From Helicobacteraceae bacterium (GTDB lineage Bacteria > Campylobacterota > Campylobacteria > Campylobacterales > Sulfurimonadaceae): 64,000 bases of DNA. The translations under genes and the position numbers were made by a program. Below are positions 37,999 to 46,794 of this stretch, one piece after another. Each line of letters begins with the position of its first letter. The first letter of the stretch is position 1. The notes below the pieces were generated by a model. It was not told the DNA's origin, ran no database searches, and saw only the letters and a program-made list of their open reading frames with translations. The stretch lies in contig WTBY01000005.1 in NCBI GenBank assembly GCA_013138865.1, positions 157,549-221,548 on the forward strand. The letters run 5' to 3'.

Positions 37999-40161
37999 CT
38001 ATTTCTGAACTCCAAAAACACCATCAACTCTACCCGCATCACTACTAATTAGGTTAAAAGTACCACCAGCAGCTTCGGCATTAGCTCCATAAAACTTACC
38101 ATTTAAAGCACCACTTGTAACATCTGCGCTGCTATCAATTCCTTTAGTGGGAGATGAAGAGTCAAAACCATATTTATTTACACTACCTGCAAAATCAGCT
38201 TCAAAAGCATTACTATTTACGTTTACGTTAGCAGCAAATGTTTGGTCAGAAAAATTAAAATCTATTGTTGTTAAACCAGTAGCTGCTGTCTTTGCTCCAT
38301 CAACAGCAGTTACAATAGAGCTAAGTCCACCACTGTAAGTTGCAGTACCACCTGTTGTAATCATTTGATCAACAAAGTCGCTAGATGTAACAACACCACT
38401 TACATAAGGAATTTCATGAACAGTAGGACTACCTTGATCATCATCACTATTCCAAAAACCATAGTCTAAATAGTCATTACTATCTATAGGAACATCTGTT
38501 AAACCTGTAGTGTCTATTGTAACATCATCTAATGTTGAAGTTGTTGTTTGTGATGCTATCTCCGTAACTGTACTTCCGCTTGATGTTGTAGTTTCAGTTG
38601 TTGTTTCGGTTGTTGTTTCTGTTGTAGTTTCGGTTGTAGCTTCAGTTGTTTCCACAGTTTCAACAGTAGCAATAGTTTCAGTATCTCCGGTAGAAGTTGC
38701 TGCATCACTTAAAACAGTAGTCGATTCTGAATCTAGTGCCGCTGTACCATCTTCAACTTGTGCTACAACTTCAACTACAACATTTGTTGTCTCATCATCT
38801 TTTTTAGTATCTTCATTTGTCGTACTCTCTACATTAGACACTAAAGTAGTAGTAGCACTTAAAGCCGCTGTTGGAGCTACAACTGTAGGCGATACTGCAG
38901 AAACTACTGGAGCAGATGTATCAGAAGATGATGTAGTAGCTGTTGTTGTACTTGTAGCTGGAGCATTAGCAGTTGGTGCTGAAGTGTCATCTGCTACTGG
39001 TGCATCAGCAGTTGGAGATAAAGTATCATCTCCTTCTGGTGCTTCTGAAGTTGTTGGTGTGCCATCGCTTGATGCTGGTGCAGCTTCTTCACTTGGTGCA
39101 GGTGTAGCTTCCTCACTTGGTGCTGGAGCGTCTTCCTCACTTGATGCTGGTGCAGCTTCTTCACTTGGCGGTGGAGCATCTTCTTCACTTGGTGGAGGAG
39201 CATCATCTTCACTTGGTGGAGGAGCATCATCTTCTTGCGCAGGATCTTTCTCTTCACTTTGCTCTGTTGTTGACTCTTCTTTAGCTTCTGCTTTTTCCTC
39301 TTCTACGGGTTTCTCTTCAGCTTGATCGTCTGTTGTTTTCTCTTCTGTTGTCTCTTCAGACTTCTCTTCTTCTGTAGCTTTATTATCTTCAGTTTTTTCT
39401 TCTTTATCTTCAGATTTTTCCTCTTTTTCAGTGGCTTTGTCATCAGATTTTTCTTCTTTTTCTTCTGCTTTATCATCAGATTTTTCTTCTTTGTCTTCTT
39501 CTTTTTCAGCAGCTTTCTCTTCTTTTTCAGCAGCTTTCTCTTCTTTTTCTTCAGCTTTCTCTTCAGAGCCTCCTGCTTCAGCTTCTTCTTTACTCTCTAC
39601 ATCGCCTATAGAACCTGAAACATATGCAACTGGTGCTGCTGGTGGCGCACCTGGAGGTGTTTGAGAAACCATTCCTGCTGGTACATTTACAGTTATACCT
39701 TGTGCACTAACTGTGATCGCTCCATCAGTACAAGCGATCCTACTCTGATCACCAACGATCGTTGTTCCACGAATACCGATCGAAGCACTTTTAGTTTTTA
39801 ACTTGAATTTATCAGGAGATACTTTACCTATTAGACCGGTAATAGACTTAAAAGAACCCTTCATAAACTTAAAGTTTACCTTTGATTTCTTAGGTTTTTT
39901 AGGATCATAAACGTACTCACTAATGTCAAAAGTAGCTAATTTACCAAGTGTGATCGTAGTCTTGTCTTTAAATATGATCTGAATTCTTGCATTTTTAGCA
40001 TTTTTAATGACATCTTTTACATTAAGCTTCAAACCAATTGTAGCTTTAATGTCGCCACCTTTACGCTTTACTACTGAGTCACCTTTGATAGAGGTGATTT
40101 GCGCAATATTTGCAAAAAGTGTTGTTGTTAATAGAAGTAGTATAGGTATTAAAAATTTCAT
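37999..40161 (-). CDS. Exported FecR-domain protein with repetitive linker and TbpB-like C-terminal barrel; predicted secretion cargo
   Basis: This 720-residue protein has a signal peptide (1-17) and a FecR domain (about 18-165; TTITLGKLATFDISEY, then ASIGIRGTTIVGDQ). A very long low-complexity region follows: Glu/Lys/Asp repeats (about 190-310), DAPPPSEE-type octapeptide repeats (about 310-385) and a Thr-rich stretch with ETTT repeats (to about 550). The last 150 residues end in GALNGKFYGANAEAAGGTFNL, the hallmark pattern of transferrin-binding-protein-B-like eight-strand barrels. Such barrels are the recognition module of type XI (Slam) secretion cargo. The gene lies 9 bases downstream of a DUF560-type exporter. 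Function at the cell surface is unknown; FecR domains in large exported proteins are not iron regulators. Confidence 0.75.
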   Translation of the reverse strand: MKFLIPILLLLTTTLFANIAQITSIKGDSVVKRKGGDIKATIGLKLNVKDVIKNAKNARIQIIFKDKTTITLGKLATFDISEYVYDPKKPKKSKVNFKFMKGSFKSITGLIGKVSPDKFKLKTKSASIGIRGTTIVGDQSRIACTDGAITVSAQGITVNVPAGMVSQTPPGAPPAAPVAYVSGSIGDVESKEEAEAGGSEEKAEEKEEKAAEKEEKAAEKEEDKEEKSDDKAEEKEEKSDDKATEKEEKSEDKEEKTEDNKATEEEKSEETTEEKTTDDQAEEKPVEEEKAEAKEESTTEQSEEKDPAQEDDAPPPSEDDAPPPSEEDAPPPSEEAAPASSEEDAPAPSEEATPAPSEEAAPASSDGTPTTSEAPEGDDTLSPTADAPVADDTSAPTANAPATSTTTATTSSSDTSAPVVSAVSPTVVAPTAALSATTTLVSNVESTTNEDTKKDDETTNVVVEVVAQVEDGTAALDSESTTVLSDAATSTGDTETIATVETVETTEATTETTTETTTETTTETTTSSGSTVTEIASQTTTSTLDDVTIDTTGLTDVPIDSNDYLDYGFWNSDDDQGSPTVHEIPYVSGVVTSSDFVDQMITTGGTATYSGGLSSIVTAVDGAKTAATGLTTIDFNFSDQTFAANVNVNSNAFEADFAGSVNKYGFDSSSPTKGIDSSADVTSGALNGKFYGANAEAAGGTFNLISSDAGRVDGVFGVQK

Positions 40162-40170
40162 ATTATCTCC

Positions 40171-41739
40171 TTAAAATAGTACTATTACATTTGCTGTAAT
40201 TGAGTGCTTGTCAAATTCCCACGAAGGAATATTTGACTTATGGTTAGTGTACATATAGTCAGCATTAAAAAGAATGTTCTTTTTATATGTATACATGGAA
40301 TTTAGTAAAAATTGGTACTCATTATCATCTTGAACTTTTAAATATAGAGCATCTTCTTCTATAAATTTTTTCTTCATCCATAAAACTTTTGGAGTTACGC
40401 TTAATACATTGCTATGTTTATAGGCCATTGATAAAGATAGTTGCATCATGTCGTTATCAACGTTGGTTAAATTACCTTGAAGTTTTCTCTCTCTATACAG
40501 TTGAGCATACAAAGATATCATAGTCTGCTGAGAGTAAATATGACTGATCGTTCCTTCTAAAAGAGATGTTTTAGAGTTAGAATCTTTACTTAGTTCAGCA
40601 AAATTCAACTTCTTTTGGTACTTGAAAGCAGAACTTAAAATAATATCAGTTGAGTATATATATGTAAGCTTTGGATATATACCCATATTACTCATTAAAG
40701 GCATACCCTTTAACCAAATTTTGTTATATAAAACAGCATAGTCAATCATAAGTCTAGCATGGTGTGTAACTGAGAGTGCAGGTGAGTACTGAAATAGTTG
40801 AATATCTTTTGCATGATGCTTGTCGAATGCTTTGTTGAAGAGAATGACGTCATTCTTTATGTTCATAGTCTCATTCATACGGTATAAATGACCTAATGAT
40901 AGTGCTTGTTGGTTAGCAAAGCCACCTTTGTTTTGTGTAGTGTTAGAGACTTGAATAGGTTGATTTGTAACACTATTAATTAAACCAGGGATTGTAAAAA
41001 TATCATCAGTTGCACGGTTATATAGGTTTGTATCATAGTTAATACCTACAACTAAAGAACCTGTAAAAAAGTTTCTTTTTGTGTTGTCATTAATAGCTTG
41101 TAGATACATATTTACATTTTGCTCAACATTTACAGGCAGGTTACCTTTAATAGTCTCTAAAAATATAGTTTGTGCTTTTTTGTAGTCTTTTAACTCATAG
41201 TAACACTTTGCAAGCTCAAGTTTTGTTCTCATAGAGTCATCATTTACAGCTAAAACACGTTCATATGCAGATATAGCACTCTCATACTCTTTAAGTTGGT
41301 AAGCACTTTGACCTAAATAGAAGTTAATATTTGGATCTTGTAAGTTGTTTTCAAAAAGAGTATAAAATGAGTCATATGCTTTTTGATAATGCTTATCTTT
41401 GTAGAGTTTTTTAGCTTCTGTATAATCATCTTTTGTTGATGTTTTAGGTACTTGCATAACTTTTTTTACAGAAGGTTTTAAAATATTTATATGTTTAGCT
41501 GATACAAAACCTTTTTTAATTTTATACCAATCACGCCCATTAACAGACTTTGCAACTGATAAAATTGTTATTTTTTCATTTACTTGTAAATAATCAACAA
41601 TTGCAGAATTAGTAGAGGGAGACTTACGAATATTCAAAGAACTTTTTGAAATTCCTATGCTATTTTTTGGTAACTCTATCGCTTGTGTTATTGAGGTTGT
41701 AAAAATAATTATAAGCAAAGTATTAATTAATTTATTCAT
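40171..41739 (-). CDS. SH3/TPR/DUF560-type outer-membrane exporter (Slam-like, type XI secretion)
   Basis: This 522-residue protein has a signal peptide (about 1-20), a bacterial SH3 domain (about 27-90; LNIRKSPSTNSAIVDYL) and TPR repeats (about 105-215). The rest is a beta-barrel ending in a terminal Phe (HSITANVIVLF), as for Bam-assembled barrels. The TPR/barrel junction LAKCYYELKDYKKAQTIF, followed by Leu-Pro-x-x-Val and an Asn-rich helix, is typical of the DUF560/Slam family. Slam proteins move TbpB-like cargo across the outer membrane, and the next gene encodes a protein with such a barrel. The added N-terminal SH3 domain is not part of classical Slam. A -10 box lies at 41762-41767. Confidence 0.75.
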   Translation of the reverse strand: MNKLINTLLIIIFTTSITQAIELPKNSIGISKSSLNIRKSPSTNSAIVDYLQVNEKITILSVAKSVNGRDWYKIKKGFVSAKHINILKPSVKKVMQVPKTSTKDDYTEAKKLYKDKHYQKAYDSFYTLFENNLQDPNINFYLGQSAYQLKEYESAISAYERVLAVNDDSMRTKLELAKCYYELKDYKKAQTIFLETIKGNLPVNVEQNVNMYLQAINDNTKRNFFTGSLVVGINYDTNLYNRATDDIFTIPGLINSVTNQPIQVSNTTQNKGGFANQQALSLGHLYRMNETMNIKNDVILFNKAFDKHHAKDIQLFQYSPALSVTHHARLMIDYAVLYNKIWLKGMPLMSNMGIYPKLTYIYSTDIILSSAFKYQKKLNFAELSKDSNSKTSLLEGTISHIYSQQTMISLYAQLYRERKLQGNLTNVDNDMMQLSLSMAYKHSNVLSVTPKVLWMKKKFIEEDALYLKVQDDNEYQFLLNSMYTYKKNILFNADYMYTNHKSNIPSWEFDKHSITANVIVLF

Positions 41740-41761
41740 ATTCCAAATTCCTTTAAACTAC

Positions 41762-41767
41762 ATTATA
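41762..41767 (-). promoter_or_regulatory. -10 box of the exporter/cargo operon
   Basis: On the minus strand this reads TATAAT within GCTATAATGTAG, 23 bases before the exporter start, followed by an AAAGGAA ribosome-binding site. Confidence 0.5.
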
Positions 41768-41774
41768 GCAATTA

Positions 41775-41785
41775 TATAATATAAT
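41775..41785 (+). promoter_or_regulatory. Overlapping -10 boxes of the lipoprotein gene
   Basis: Two overlapping TATAAT sequences (41775-41780 and 41780-41785) face the lipoprotein gene, back to back with the exporter promoter in a 90-base divergent gap. Confidence 0.4.
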
Positions 41786-41829
41786 TTTCTTTAATACATA
41801 CTAAACTAAAATAAATAAAGAGTCTGACT

Positions 41830-42156
41830 ATGAAAACTAAATTATTATTTGCATTATTAACCGCTTTATATTTTCAAGGTTGTGGAGGCGGAGGTGGTGG
41901 TTCGACTTCTAGCTCACCTAGTAGTAATTACATTGCACCTGTTACTCCATCGTCATCTTCAGTTCCTTTAGTTAGTTCTAGCTCTGCACCTACAAGTTAT
42001 AGTCCTAGCTCTAGTAATGCTCCTAGCTCAAGCTCAAGTAATACTCCAATCAATACTCCGGTAGTAATAAATAAAACGGCACTTATTGTGCCTTCACTTC
42101 CAACTGCATCTGTAGCACTTCCTGTAACTAATATGGAAACAGCACTAAACTTTTAG
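41830..42156 (+). CDS. Small Ser/Pro-rich lipoprotein
   Basis: This 108-residue protein has a signal sequence ending in YFQGC, a plausible though not perfect lipobox, with the cysteine at residue 18 followed by six glycines. The mature part is almost entirely Ser, Pro, Thr and Ala with no folded domain visible. Gly-rich tethers after a lipid cysteine are usual for surface lipoproteins that carry a larger domain, so this may be a truncated relic. It could also be a short surface filament. It diverges from the predicted Slam-like exporter, whose family often handles lipoproteins. Confidence 0.65.
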   Translation: MKTKLLFALLTALYFQGCGGGGGGSTSSSPSSNYIAPVTPSSSSVPLVSSSSAPTSYSPSSSNAPSSSSSNTPINTPVVINKTALIVPSLPTASVALPVTNMETALNF

Positions 42157-42209
42157 TCATAAAACATATATTTAGTGAGTATTTTATTTTATAAATAAAA
42201 AAAGTGTGT

Positions 42210-42215
42210 TATAAT
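42210..42215 (+). promoter_or_regulatory. -10 box of acpP
   Basis: TATAAT in GTGTTATAATTTAC, 37 bases before the acpP start, downstream of A-rich DNA. Confidence 0.55.
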
Positions 42216-42251
42216 TTACAAAATTTATTTTAAATATGAACAGGAGCTATA

Positions 42252-42479
42252 ATGGCACTTATAGATGATATCAAAGAAGTAGTTGTAGAACAACTTAGTG
42301 TAGATGCAGGTGAGATCAAAGAGGATTCTAAGTTTGTTGAAGATTTAGGTGCAGATAGTCTTGACGTTGTTGAGTTAGTAATGGCTCTTGAAGAGAAATT
42401 TGACATTGAAATTCCAGATGATGAAGCTGAAAAAATTCAAACTGTTAAAGATGTTGTAGACTATATAGAGTCTAAATAG
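42252..42479 (+). CDS. acpP: Acyl carrier protein
   Basis: This 75-residue acidic protein is a canonical ACP. The phosphopantetheine serine is Ser36 in the DSL motif ([18 protein letters not shown]). It carries growing acyl chains for fatty-acid synthesis. The gene has a strong CAGGAG ribosome-binding site and its own promoter, and is followed by a hairpin that may separate its high expression from fabF. Confidence 0.97.
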   Translation: MALIDDIKEVVVEQLSVDAGEIKEDSKFVEDLGADSLDVVELVMALEEKFDIEIPDDEAEKIQTVKDVVDYIESK

Positions 42480-42489
42480 TACTTTTAGT

Positions 42490-42505
42490 GTGAGCATTAG
42501 CTCAC
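42490..42505 (+). terminator. Hairpin between acpP and fabF (partial terminator)
   Basis: GTGAGC-ATTA-GCTCAC is a perfect 6-base stem with a 4-base loop, 10 bases after the acpP stop. The following sequence is AT-rich but has no immediate U-run, so it may act as a partial terminator or protect the short acpP message. Confidence 0.5.
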
Positions 42506-42578
42506 TCTATAAATAATATTTTTATATTTTTATTTAATAGTTCAAATAAAATTATAAGAATACTGTAGGAGTTTTAGT

Positions 42579-43799
42579 TTGAGAAGAGTTGTAGTTACTG
42601 GGTTAGGCATGATAAATGCAGTTGGACATGATAAAGAAAGCGCTTTTAAAGCAATATGTGAAGGTGAATGTGGGATTGACACTATCTCTATTTACGATCC
42701 TGAGACTACACCTGCTAAAATTGCTGGTGAAGTAAGAGAGTTTGATCCAGCGACTGTGATGGCACCTAAAGAGGTTAAAAAGGCTGATCGCTTTATACAC
42801 TTAGGTCTAAAAGCTGCTCAAGAAGCTATGGCAGAAGCAAATTTTGCTGAAGATACTGACTTTGATCGCTTTGGAATTTCTGCAGCTTCGGGAATAGGTG
42901 GTTTACCTGCAATTGAGAAGAATTCAGTTATTTTAGACACTCGTGGTGCTCGTCGTCTTTCACCTTTCTTTATTCCTTCTGCATTAGTTAATATGCTTGG
43001 TGGTTTTGTCTCAATTGAACATGGACTTAAAGGACCTAACCTATCATGTGCAACAGCTTGTGCAGCTGGAACTCACGCTATAAGTGAAGCTACTAAAACT
43101 ATTATGTGTAATGGTGCTGAAGCTATGTTAGTTGTAGCAGCAGAGTCTGCTATTACTGGTGTTGGTGTTGGTGGTTTCGCTGCTATGAAAGCACTATGTA
43201 CAGATAATGAAACTCCAAAAACTGCTTCTCGTCCTTTTGATGCTACTCGTGGTGGTTTTGTTATGGGTGAAGGTGCTGCTGCACTCGTTTTAGAAGAGTA
43301 TGAATCTGCAAAGAAAAGAGGTGCTAAAATTTATGGTGAAGTTATAGGTTTTGGTGAAAGTGGTGATGCAAATCATATAACTACTCCTTCTCAAGATGGA
43401 CCTTTACGTGCTATGAAAGCTGCTTATAAAATGGCAGGTGAGCCTAAAATTGATTATGTAAGTGCACATGGTACTTCAACTGCGATTAACGATCGTAATG
43501 AAACTGCGGCTGTGAAAGAGATATTTGGAGGTAAAGAGAACTGTCCTCCAATGAGTTCTATTAAAGGACAAATTGGTCACTGTTTAGGTGCCGCTGGTGG
43601 TATAGAAGCCGTTGTTTCACTTTTAGCTATGCGTGATGGTATTTTACCTCCAACTATTAACTATGTGAACCCTGACCCTGATTGTGATCTTGATATAGTT
43701 CCTAACAAATCAAGAAAAGCTGAAGTAAATGTAGTTATGAGTAACTCATTTGGTTTTGGTGGAACTAATGGTGTTGTTATTTTAAAGAAAATGGACTAG
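42579..43799 (+). CDS. fabF: 3-oxoacyl-ACP synthase II
   Basis: This 406-residue condensing enzyme elongates acyl-ACP with malonyl-ACP. The active-site cysteine is in [13 protein letters not shown], and the two catalytic histidines are in [13 protein letters not shown] and [12 protein letters not shown]. The start is TTG with TAGGAG 8 bases upstream. The position between acpP and accA is standard for the phylum. Confidence 0.96.
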   Translation: MRRVVVTGLGMINAVGHDKESAFKAICEGECGIDTISIYDPETTPAKIAGEVREFDPATVMAPKEVKKADRFIHLGLKAAQEAMAEANFAEDTDFDRFGISAASGIGGLPAIEKNSVILDTRGARRLSPFFIPSALVNMLGGFVSIEHGLKGPNLSCATACAAGTHAISEATKTIMCNGAEAMLVVAAESAITGVGVGGFAAMKALCTDNETPKTASRPFDATRGGFVMGEGAAALVLEEYESAKKRGAKIYGEVIGFGESGDANHITTPSQDGPLRAMKAAYKMAGEPKIDYVSAHGTSTAINDRNETAAVKEIFGGKENCPPMSSIKGQIGHCLGAAGGIEAVVSLLAMRDGILPPTINYVNPDPDCDLDIVPNKSRKAEVNVVMSNSFGFGGTNGVVILKKMD

Positions 43800-43803
43800 A
43801 CAG

Positions 43804-44739
43804 TTGGCTACTTACTTAGACTTTGAACTAAAAATCAAGAGTATTCAAGATGAGATAATTTCAGCAGAAGTTAGACGTGATGAAAAAGCTGTTGAAATTT
43901 TAAATAAAGATCTTAAAAAAGAGGTTTCTAAAACTTATAGTAATCTCTCTCCATACCAAGAACTACAACTAGCACGTCACCAAGATAGACCTTATTCACT
44001 TGATTATATTAATATTCTTATGACTGATAAGCATGAAATTCATGGAGATCGTCACTTTGGTGATGACTTAGCTATTATCTGTTATATGGGTTATATAGCT
44101 GGTGAACGCGTTATGGTTATCGGTGAGCAAAAAGGTCGTGGTACTAAAAATAAACTAAAGCGTAACTTTGGTATGCCTCATCCTGAGGGTTATCGTAAAG
44201 CTTTAAGAGCTGCACAGATGGCTGAAAAATTTGGTATGCCTGTTTTAATGCTTATAGACACTCCGGGTGCATACCCAGGTCTTGGTGCTGAAGAGCGTAA
44301 TCAAAGTGAAGCAATTGCTAAAAACTTACTAGAACTTTCAAAACTTAACACTCCTACTATCTCAATAGTTATAGGTGAAGGTGGAAGTGGTGGAGCATTA
44401 GCGATCGGTGTTGCTGATAAATTAGCAATGATGCGTTACTCAGTATTTAGTGTTATCTCACCTGAGGGTTGTTCTGCAATTTTATGGAATGATCCTACTA
44501 AGGTTGAAGCAGCAACTTCTTCACTGAAAATTACAAGTTCTGATCTTAAAGAGCTTAACTTAATAGATGACGTTATAGATGAACCACTAATAGGTGCACA
44601 CCGTGATAAAAGTGGTGCTGCGGCTGCTATTGGAGAATATTTTATAACTGAGTTAAATAGACTTCGTGAGTTAAGTGATGAAGAGAGAATGGATGCACGT
44701 TACAAACGTTTGACTTCAGTTGGAGCATTTAGCGAATAG
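43804..44739 (+). CDS. accA: Acetyl-CoA carboxylase carboxyltransferase alpha subunit
   Basis: This 311-residue protein is the AccA carboxyltransferase subunit that, with AccD, makes malonyl-CoA. Family sequence includes [46 protein letters not shown] and [15 protein letters not shown] in parts. The start is a TTG five bases after the fabF stop; it gives the expected short helical N-terminus. Its stop codon lies within the left arm of a terminator stem. Confidence 0.95.
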   Translation: MATYLDFELKIKSIQDEIISAEVRRDEKAVEILNKDLKKEVSKTYSNLSPYQELQLARHQDRPYSLDYINILMTDKHEIHGDRHFGDDLAIICYMGYIAGERVMVIGEQKGRGTKNKLKRNFGMPHPEGYRKALRAAQMAEKFGMPVLMLIDTPGAYPGLGAEERNQSEAIAKNLLELSKLNTPTISIVIGEGGSGGALAIGVADKLAMMRYSVFSVISPEGCSAILWNDPTKVEAATSSLKITSSDLKELNLIDDVIDEPLIGAHRDKSGAAAAIGEYFITELNRLRELSDEERMDARYKRLTSVGAFSE

Positions 44740-44758
44740 TTCTAGCTTATTCGCTTTT
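44731..44758. terminator. Terminator at the end of accA, shared with the convergent exonuclease gene
   Basis: AGCGAATA (44731-44738) and TATTCGCT (44748-44755) form a perfect 8-base stem with a 9-base loop, followed by TTTT on the plus strand. It includes the accA stop codon and touches the end of the minus-strand gene, so it can serve both. Confidence 0.7.
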
Positions 44759-45560
44759 AATCTTTTAACTCAACTTCTTCTTCAATAAATGGATCAAACT
44801 TTGGTCTTTTAAACCTTTTTGCCTCTTTTGAATAACTAATAAGATCTTCTGGTGTTCTTAGTTTTTCTCTCATATTTTCCAAACTATATTCTAAAAGTTT
44901 AGTCGCAGTTAAAGCATCTGAAAGTGCTCTATGATGAGTTGCTTCTTTATGTAAAGTTAGTGTTTTATTTAAATAACCTAACCCATATCTAAAAGATGAA
45001 AAACTTCTCTCAGCAAGTGCGATCGTACAGAGTGATCTATTTTTAAGCTCACCTAAACCACATTTTTTCATCATGTCAGAAGTAAACTTATAGTCAAACT
45101 TTATGTCATGTGCAACAAAAATATCGTACCCCAAAAATAGTTTAAACTCTTGCATAACATGTTTTAATTCAGGAGCATTTAGAGTGTCATCAAGTGTAAT
45201 ACCAGTTATTTCACTTATATGAGTACGTATCTCATTACATTTAACAAATGACTCATAAGTATCCATAATTTCACCATTTTTATACTTAACGGCACCGATC
45301 TCTATAATCTGATGTTCATCACTTTTAGATCCATTTGTCTCTATGTCTACAATACAAAAAGTAGTATCTTCAAATTTTTGAAGTTTTGTTTCAAAAAAGT
45401 AATTTCCATTATTAAATGTAAGGTTTAATCCTTGTGCTCGAAGTAACTCAAGTTCTAGTTCTAGTGGTTGTTCACTTTGAGACATAAGAGTTTCCATTCC
45501 TACACCTCTAGTAGAGAGAAGATGCATAGTACGCTGATCGTATGGTTCAAGATTTCGCAT
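44757..45560 (-). CDS. DEDDh 3'-5' exonuclease (DnaQ-like)
   Basis: This 267-residue protein carries the DnaQ/epsilon-type exonuclease fold after an N-terminal extension of about 65 residues. Catalytic acids are in CIVDIETNGS, VAHDIKFDYKF and the DEDDh histidine/aspartate in HHRALSDALTATKL. It may proofread for DNA polymerase III or act in repair; I cannot tell whether it is the replicative DnaQ. It overlaps the end of trpF by 14 bases and is the last gene of the minus-strand run. Confidence 0.82.
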   Translation of the reverse strand: MRNLEPYDQRTMHLLSTRGVGMETLMSQSEQPLELELELLRAQGLNLTFNNGNYFFETKLQKFEDTTFCIVDIETNGSKSDEHQIIEIGAVKYKNGEIMDTYESFVKCNEIRTHISEITGITLDDTLNAPELKHVMQEFKLFLGYDIFVAHDIKFDYKFTSDMMKKCGLGELKNRSLCTIALAERSFSSFRYGLGYLNKTLTLHKEATHHRALSDALTATKLLEYSLENMREKLRTPEDLISYSKEAKRFKRPKFDPFIEEEVELKD

Positions 45561-46134
45561 TAGTTATAAACTCTTTCACTTTTTTAGTATCTTTATTGCC
45601 TTTAGTTAGTTCAACTGAACTACTAACATCTGCACCATAAAAACCATAACTTTTAAGTTCAGTTACATTTGATGGGTCTAGTCCACCAGCTAAAATGATT
45701 TTAGAACACTCAATATCTTTAAACCACTCTATATTTAAACGTTTTCCTACTCCACCATAAGCTTCACAATAAGCGTCAACTAATCTATACTCATTTTCAA
45801 AGGTAGTTATATCCTCTTTTTTTTGAGCACGAATAACACGAATAAATGGAACTTCTAAACTATTAAATAACTCTTCATCTGCTTCAAAATGAATTTGAGC
45901 TAAGGTTGCTTTTGAAATTTTACACATATCATTAATATTTTTCGCACTCTCATTTACAAAAAGTGCCACTTTCTCAACAAAAGGTGGTAATTTTTCTATA
46001 ATAGCTTTTGCATTTTTTGGTGTTATATATCTAGGTGATTTTTCATAAAAAACGAAACCTAAAGCATCGGCTCCGGCTTCGATAGCTTCCATAGCATCTT
46101 TAAGGTTTGTAATACCACATATTTTAACTCTAAT
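45547..46134 (-). CDS. trpF: Phosphoribosylanthranilate isomerase with apparent ATT start
   Basis: TrpF isomerises phosphoribosylanthranilate in tryptophan synthesis. The first in-frame ATG (46092) would start at the Met of KDAMEAIEAG and lose the N-terminal strand. Reading upstream in frame gives R-V-K-I-C-G-I-T-N-L-K-D-A before that Met, exactly the TrpF opening including the catalytic Cys. The only codons available before Arg are ATT (46134-46132), another ATT (46137-46135) overlapping the rpe stop, and TTA. An AAAGG sequence lies about 7 bases before the 46134 ATT. I therefore place the start at ATT, giving about 195 residues, normal for TrpF. Later motifs are LVDAYCEAYGG and ILAGGLDPSNV. 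Confidence 0.85.
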   Translation of the reverse strand: MRVKICGITNLKDAMEAIEAGADALGFVFYEKSPRYITPKNAKAIIEKLPPFVEKVALFVNESAKNINDMCKISKATLAQIHFEADEELFNSLEVPFIRVIRAQKKEDITTFENEYRLVDAYCEAYGGVGKRLNIEWFKDIECSKIILAGGLDPSNVTELKSYGFYGADVSSSVELTKGNKDTKKVKEFITNAKS

Positions 46135-46136
46135 AA

Positions 46137-46781
46137 TTAAGCCTTTAAACTTTGAATAGCTACTTTTTTACCATCTTTATGTTTAAAAACATAACTACCT
46201 GCTACCACTACATCAGCACCAGCGTCACGAAGAAGCTTTACATTTTGATCATTTACACCACCATCTATCTCTATTAAACAGCTAGGATTTATACGATCAC
46301 AAAGAGCTTTTAGCTTTGAAGTTTTTTCTATGACTGTAGGTATAAAACTCTGTCCACCAAAACCAGGATTTACACTCATTAGTAAAACCATGTCAAGATC
46401 AGCTAAAAGGTACTCTAGTGTTTCAGCTGGAGTGTGAGGGTTAAGAACAACACCTGCTTTTATACCATAGCTTTTTATTTTTTGAATAAGTCTGTGAGGA
46501 TGCTTCTCTTCTTCAATATGAAAAGTTATATACTCAGGTTTTAGATCAGCAAAAAGTTCAACAAAAAATGTGTTGTTTTGAACCATTAGATGAATATCTA
46601 ATGGCTTCGTTGCTGCTTTTGCGATCGCACTTACAACTACTGGTCCTATTGTCAGGTTTGGTACGAAATGACCATCCATTACGTCTACATGAACTAAATC
46701 ACATCCACTATCACATATATCTTTTACATCACGTGCAAGATTTCCAAAATCTGCAGAGAGTACACTTGGTGCTACTAACAT
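46137..46781 (-). CDS. rpe: Ribulose-phosphate 3-epimerase
   Basis: This 214-residue TIM barrel interconverts ribulose 5-phosphate and xylulose 5-phosphate. Metal and catalytic residues lie in APSVLSADFGNL, VHVDVMDGHFVPNLTIGP, LLMSVNPGFGGQSFIP and IEIDGGVN. It feeds the pentose-phosphate or Calvin routes; aroG in this window uses the related erythrose 4-phosphate. Its stop codon overlaps the start region of trpF. Confidence 0.95.
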   Translation of the reverse strand: MLVAPSVLSADFGNLARDVKDICDSGCDLVHVDVMDGHFVPNLTIGPVVVSAIAKAATKPLDIHLMVQNNTFFVELFADLKPEYITFHIEEEKHPHRLIQKIKSYGIKAGVVLNPHTPAETLEYLLADLDMVLLMSVNPGFGGQSFIPTVIEKTSKLKALCDRINPSCLIEIDGGVNDQNVKLLRDAGADVVVAGSYVFKHKDGKKVAIQSLKA

Positions 46782-46794
46782 TTTATTTACCTTT

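Noticed and set aside
38510..39325. Long plus-strand frame rich in Val and Ser
   Set aside because: It is the antisense image of the low-complexity region of the FecR-domain gene; composition mirrors the Thr/Ser/Glu repeats and there is no ribosome-binding site or domain.
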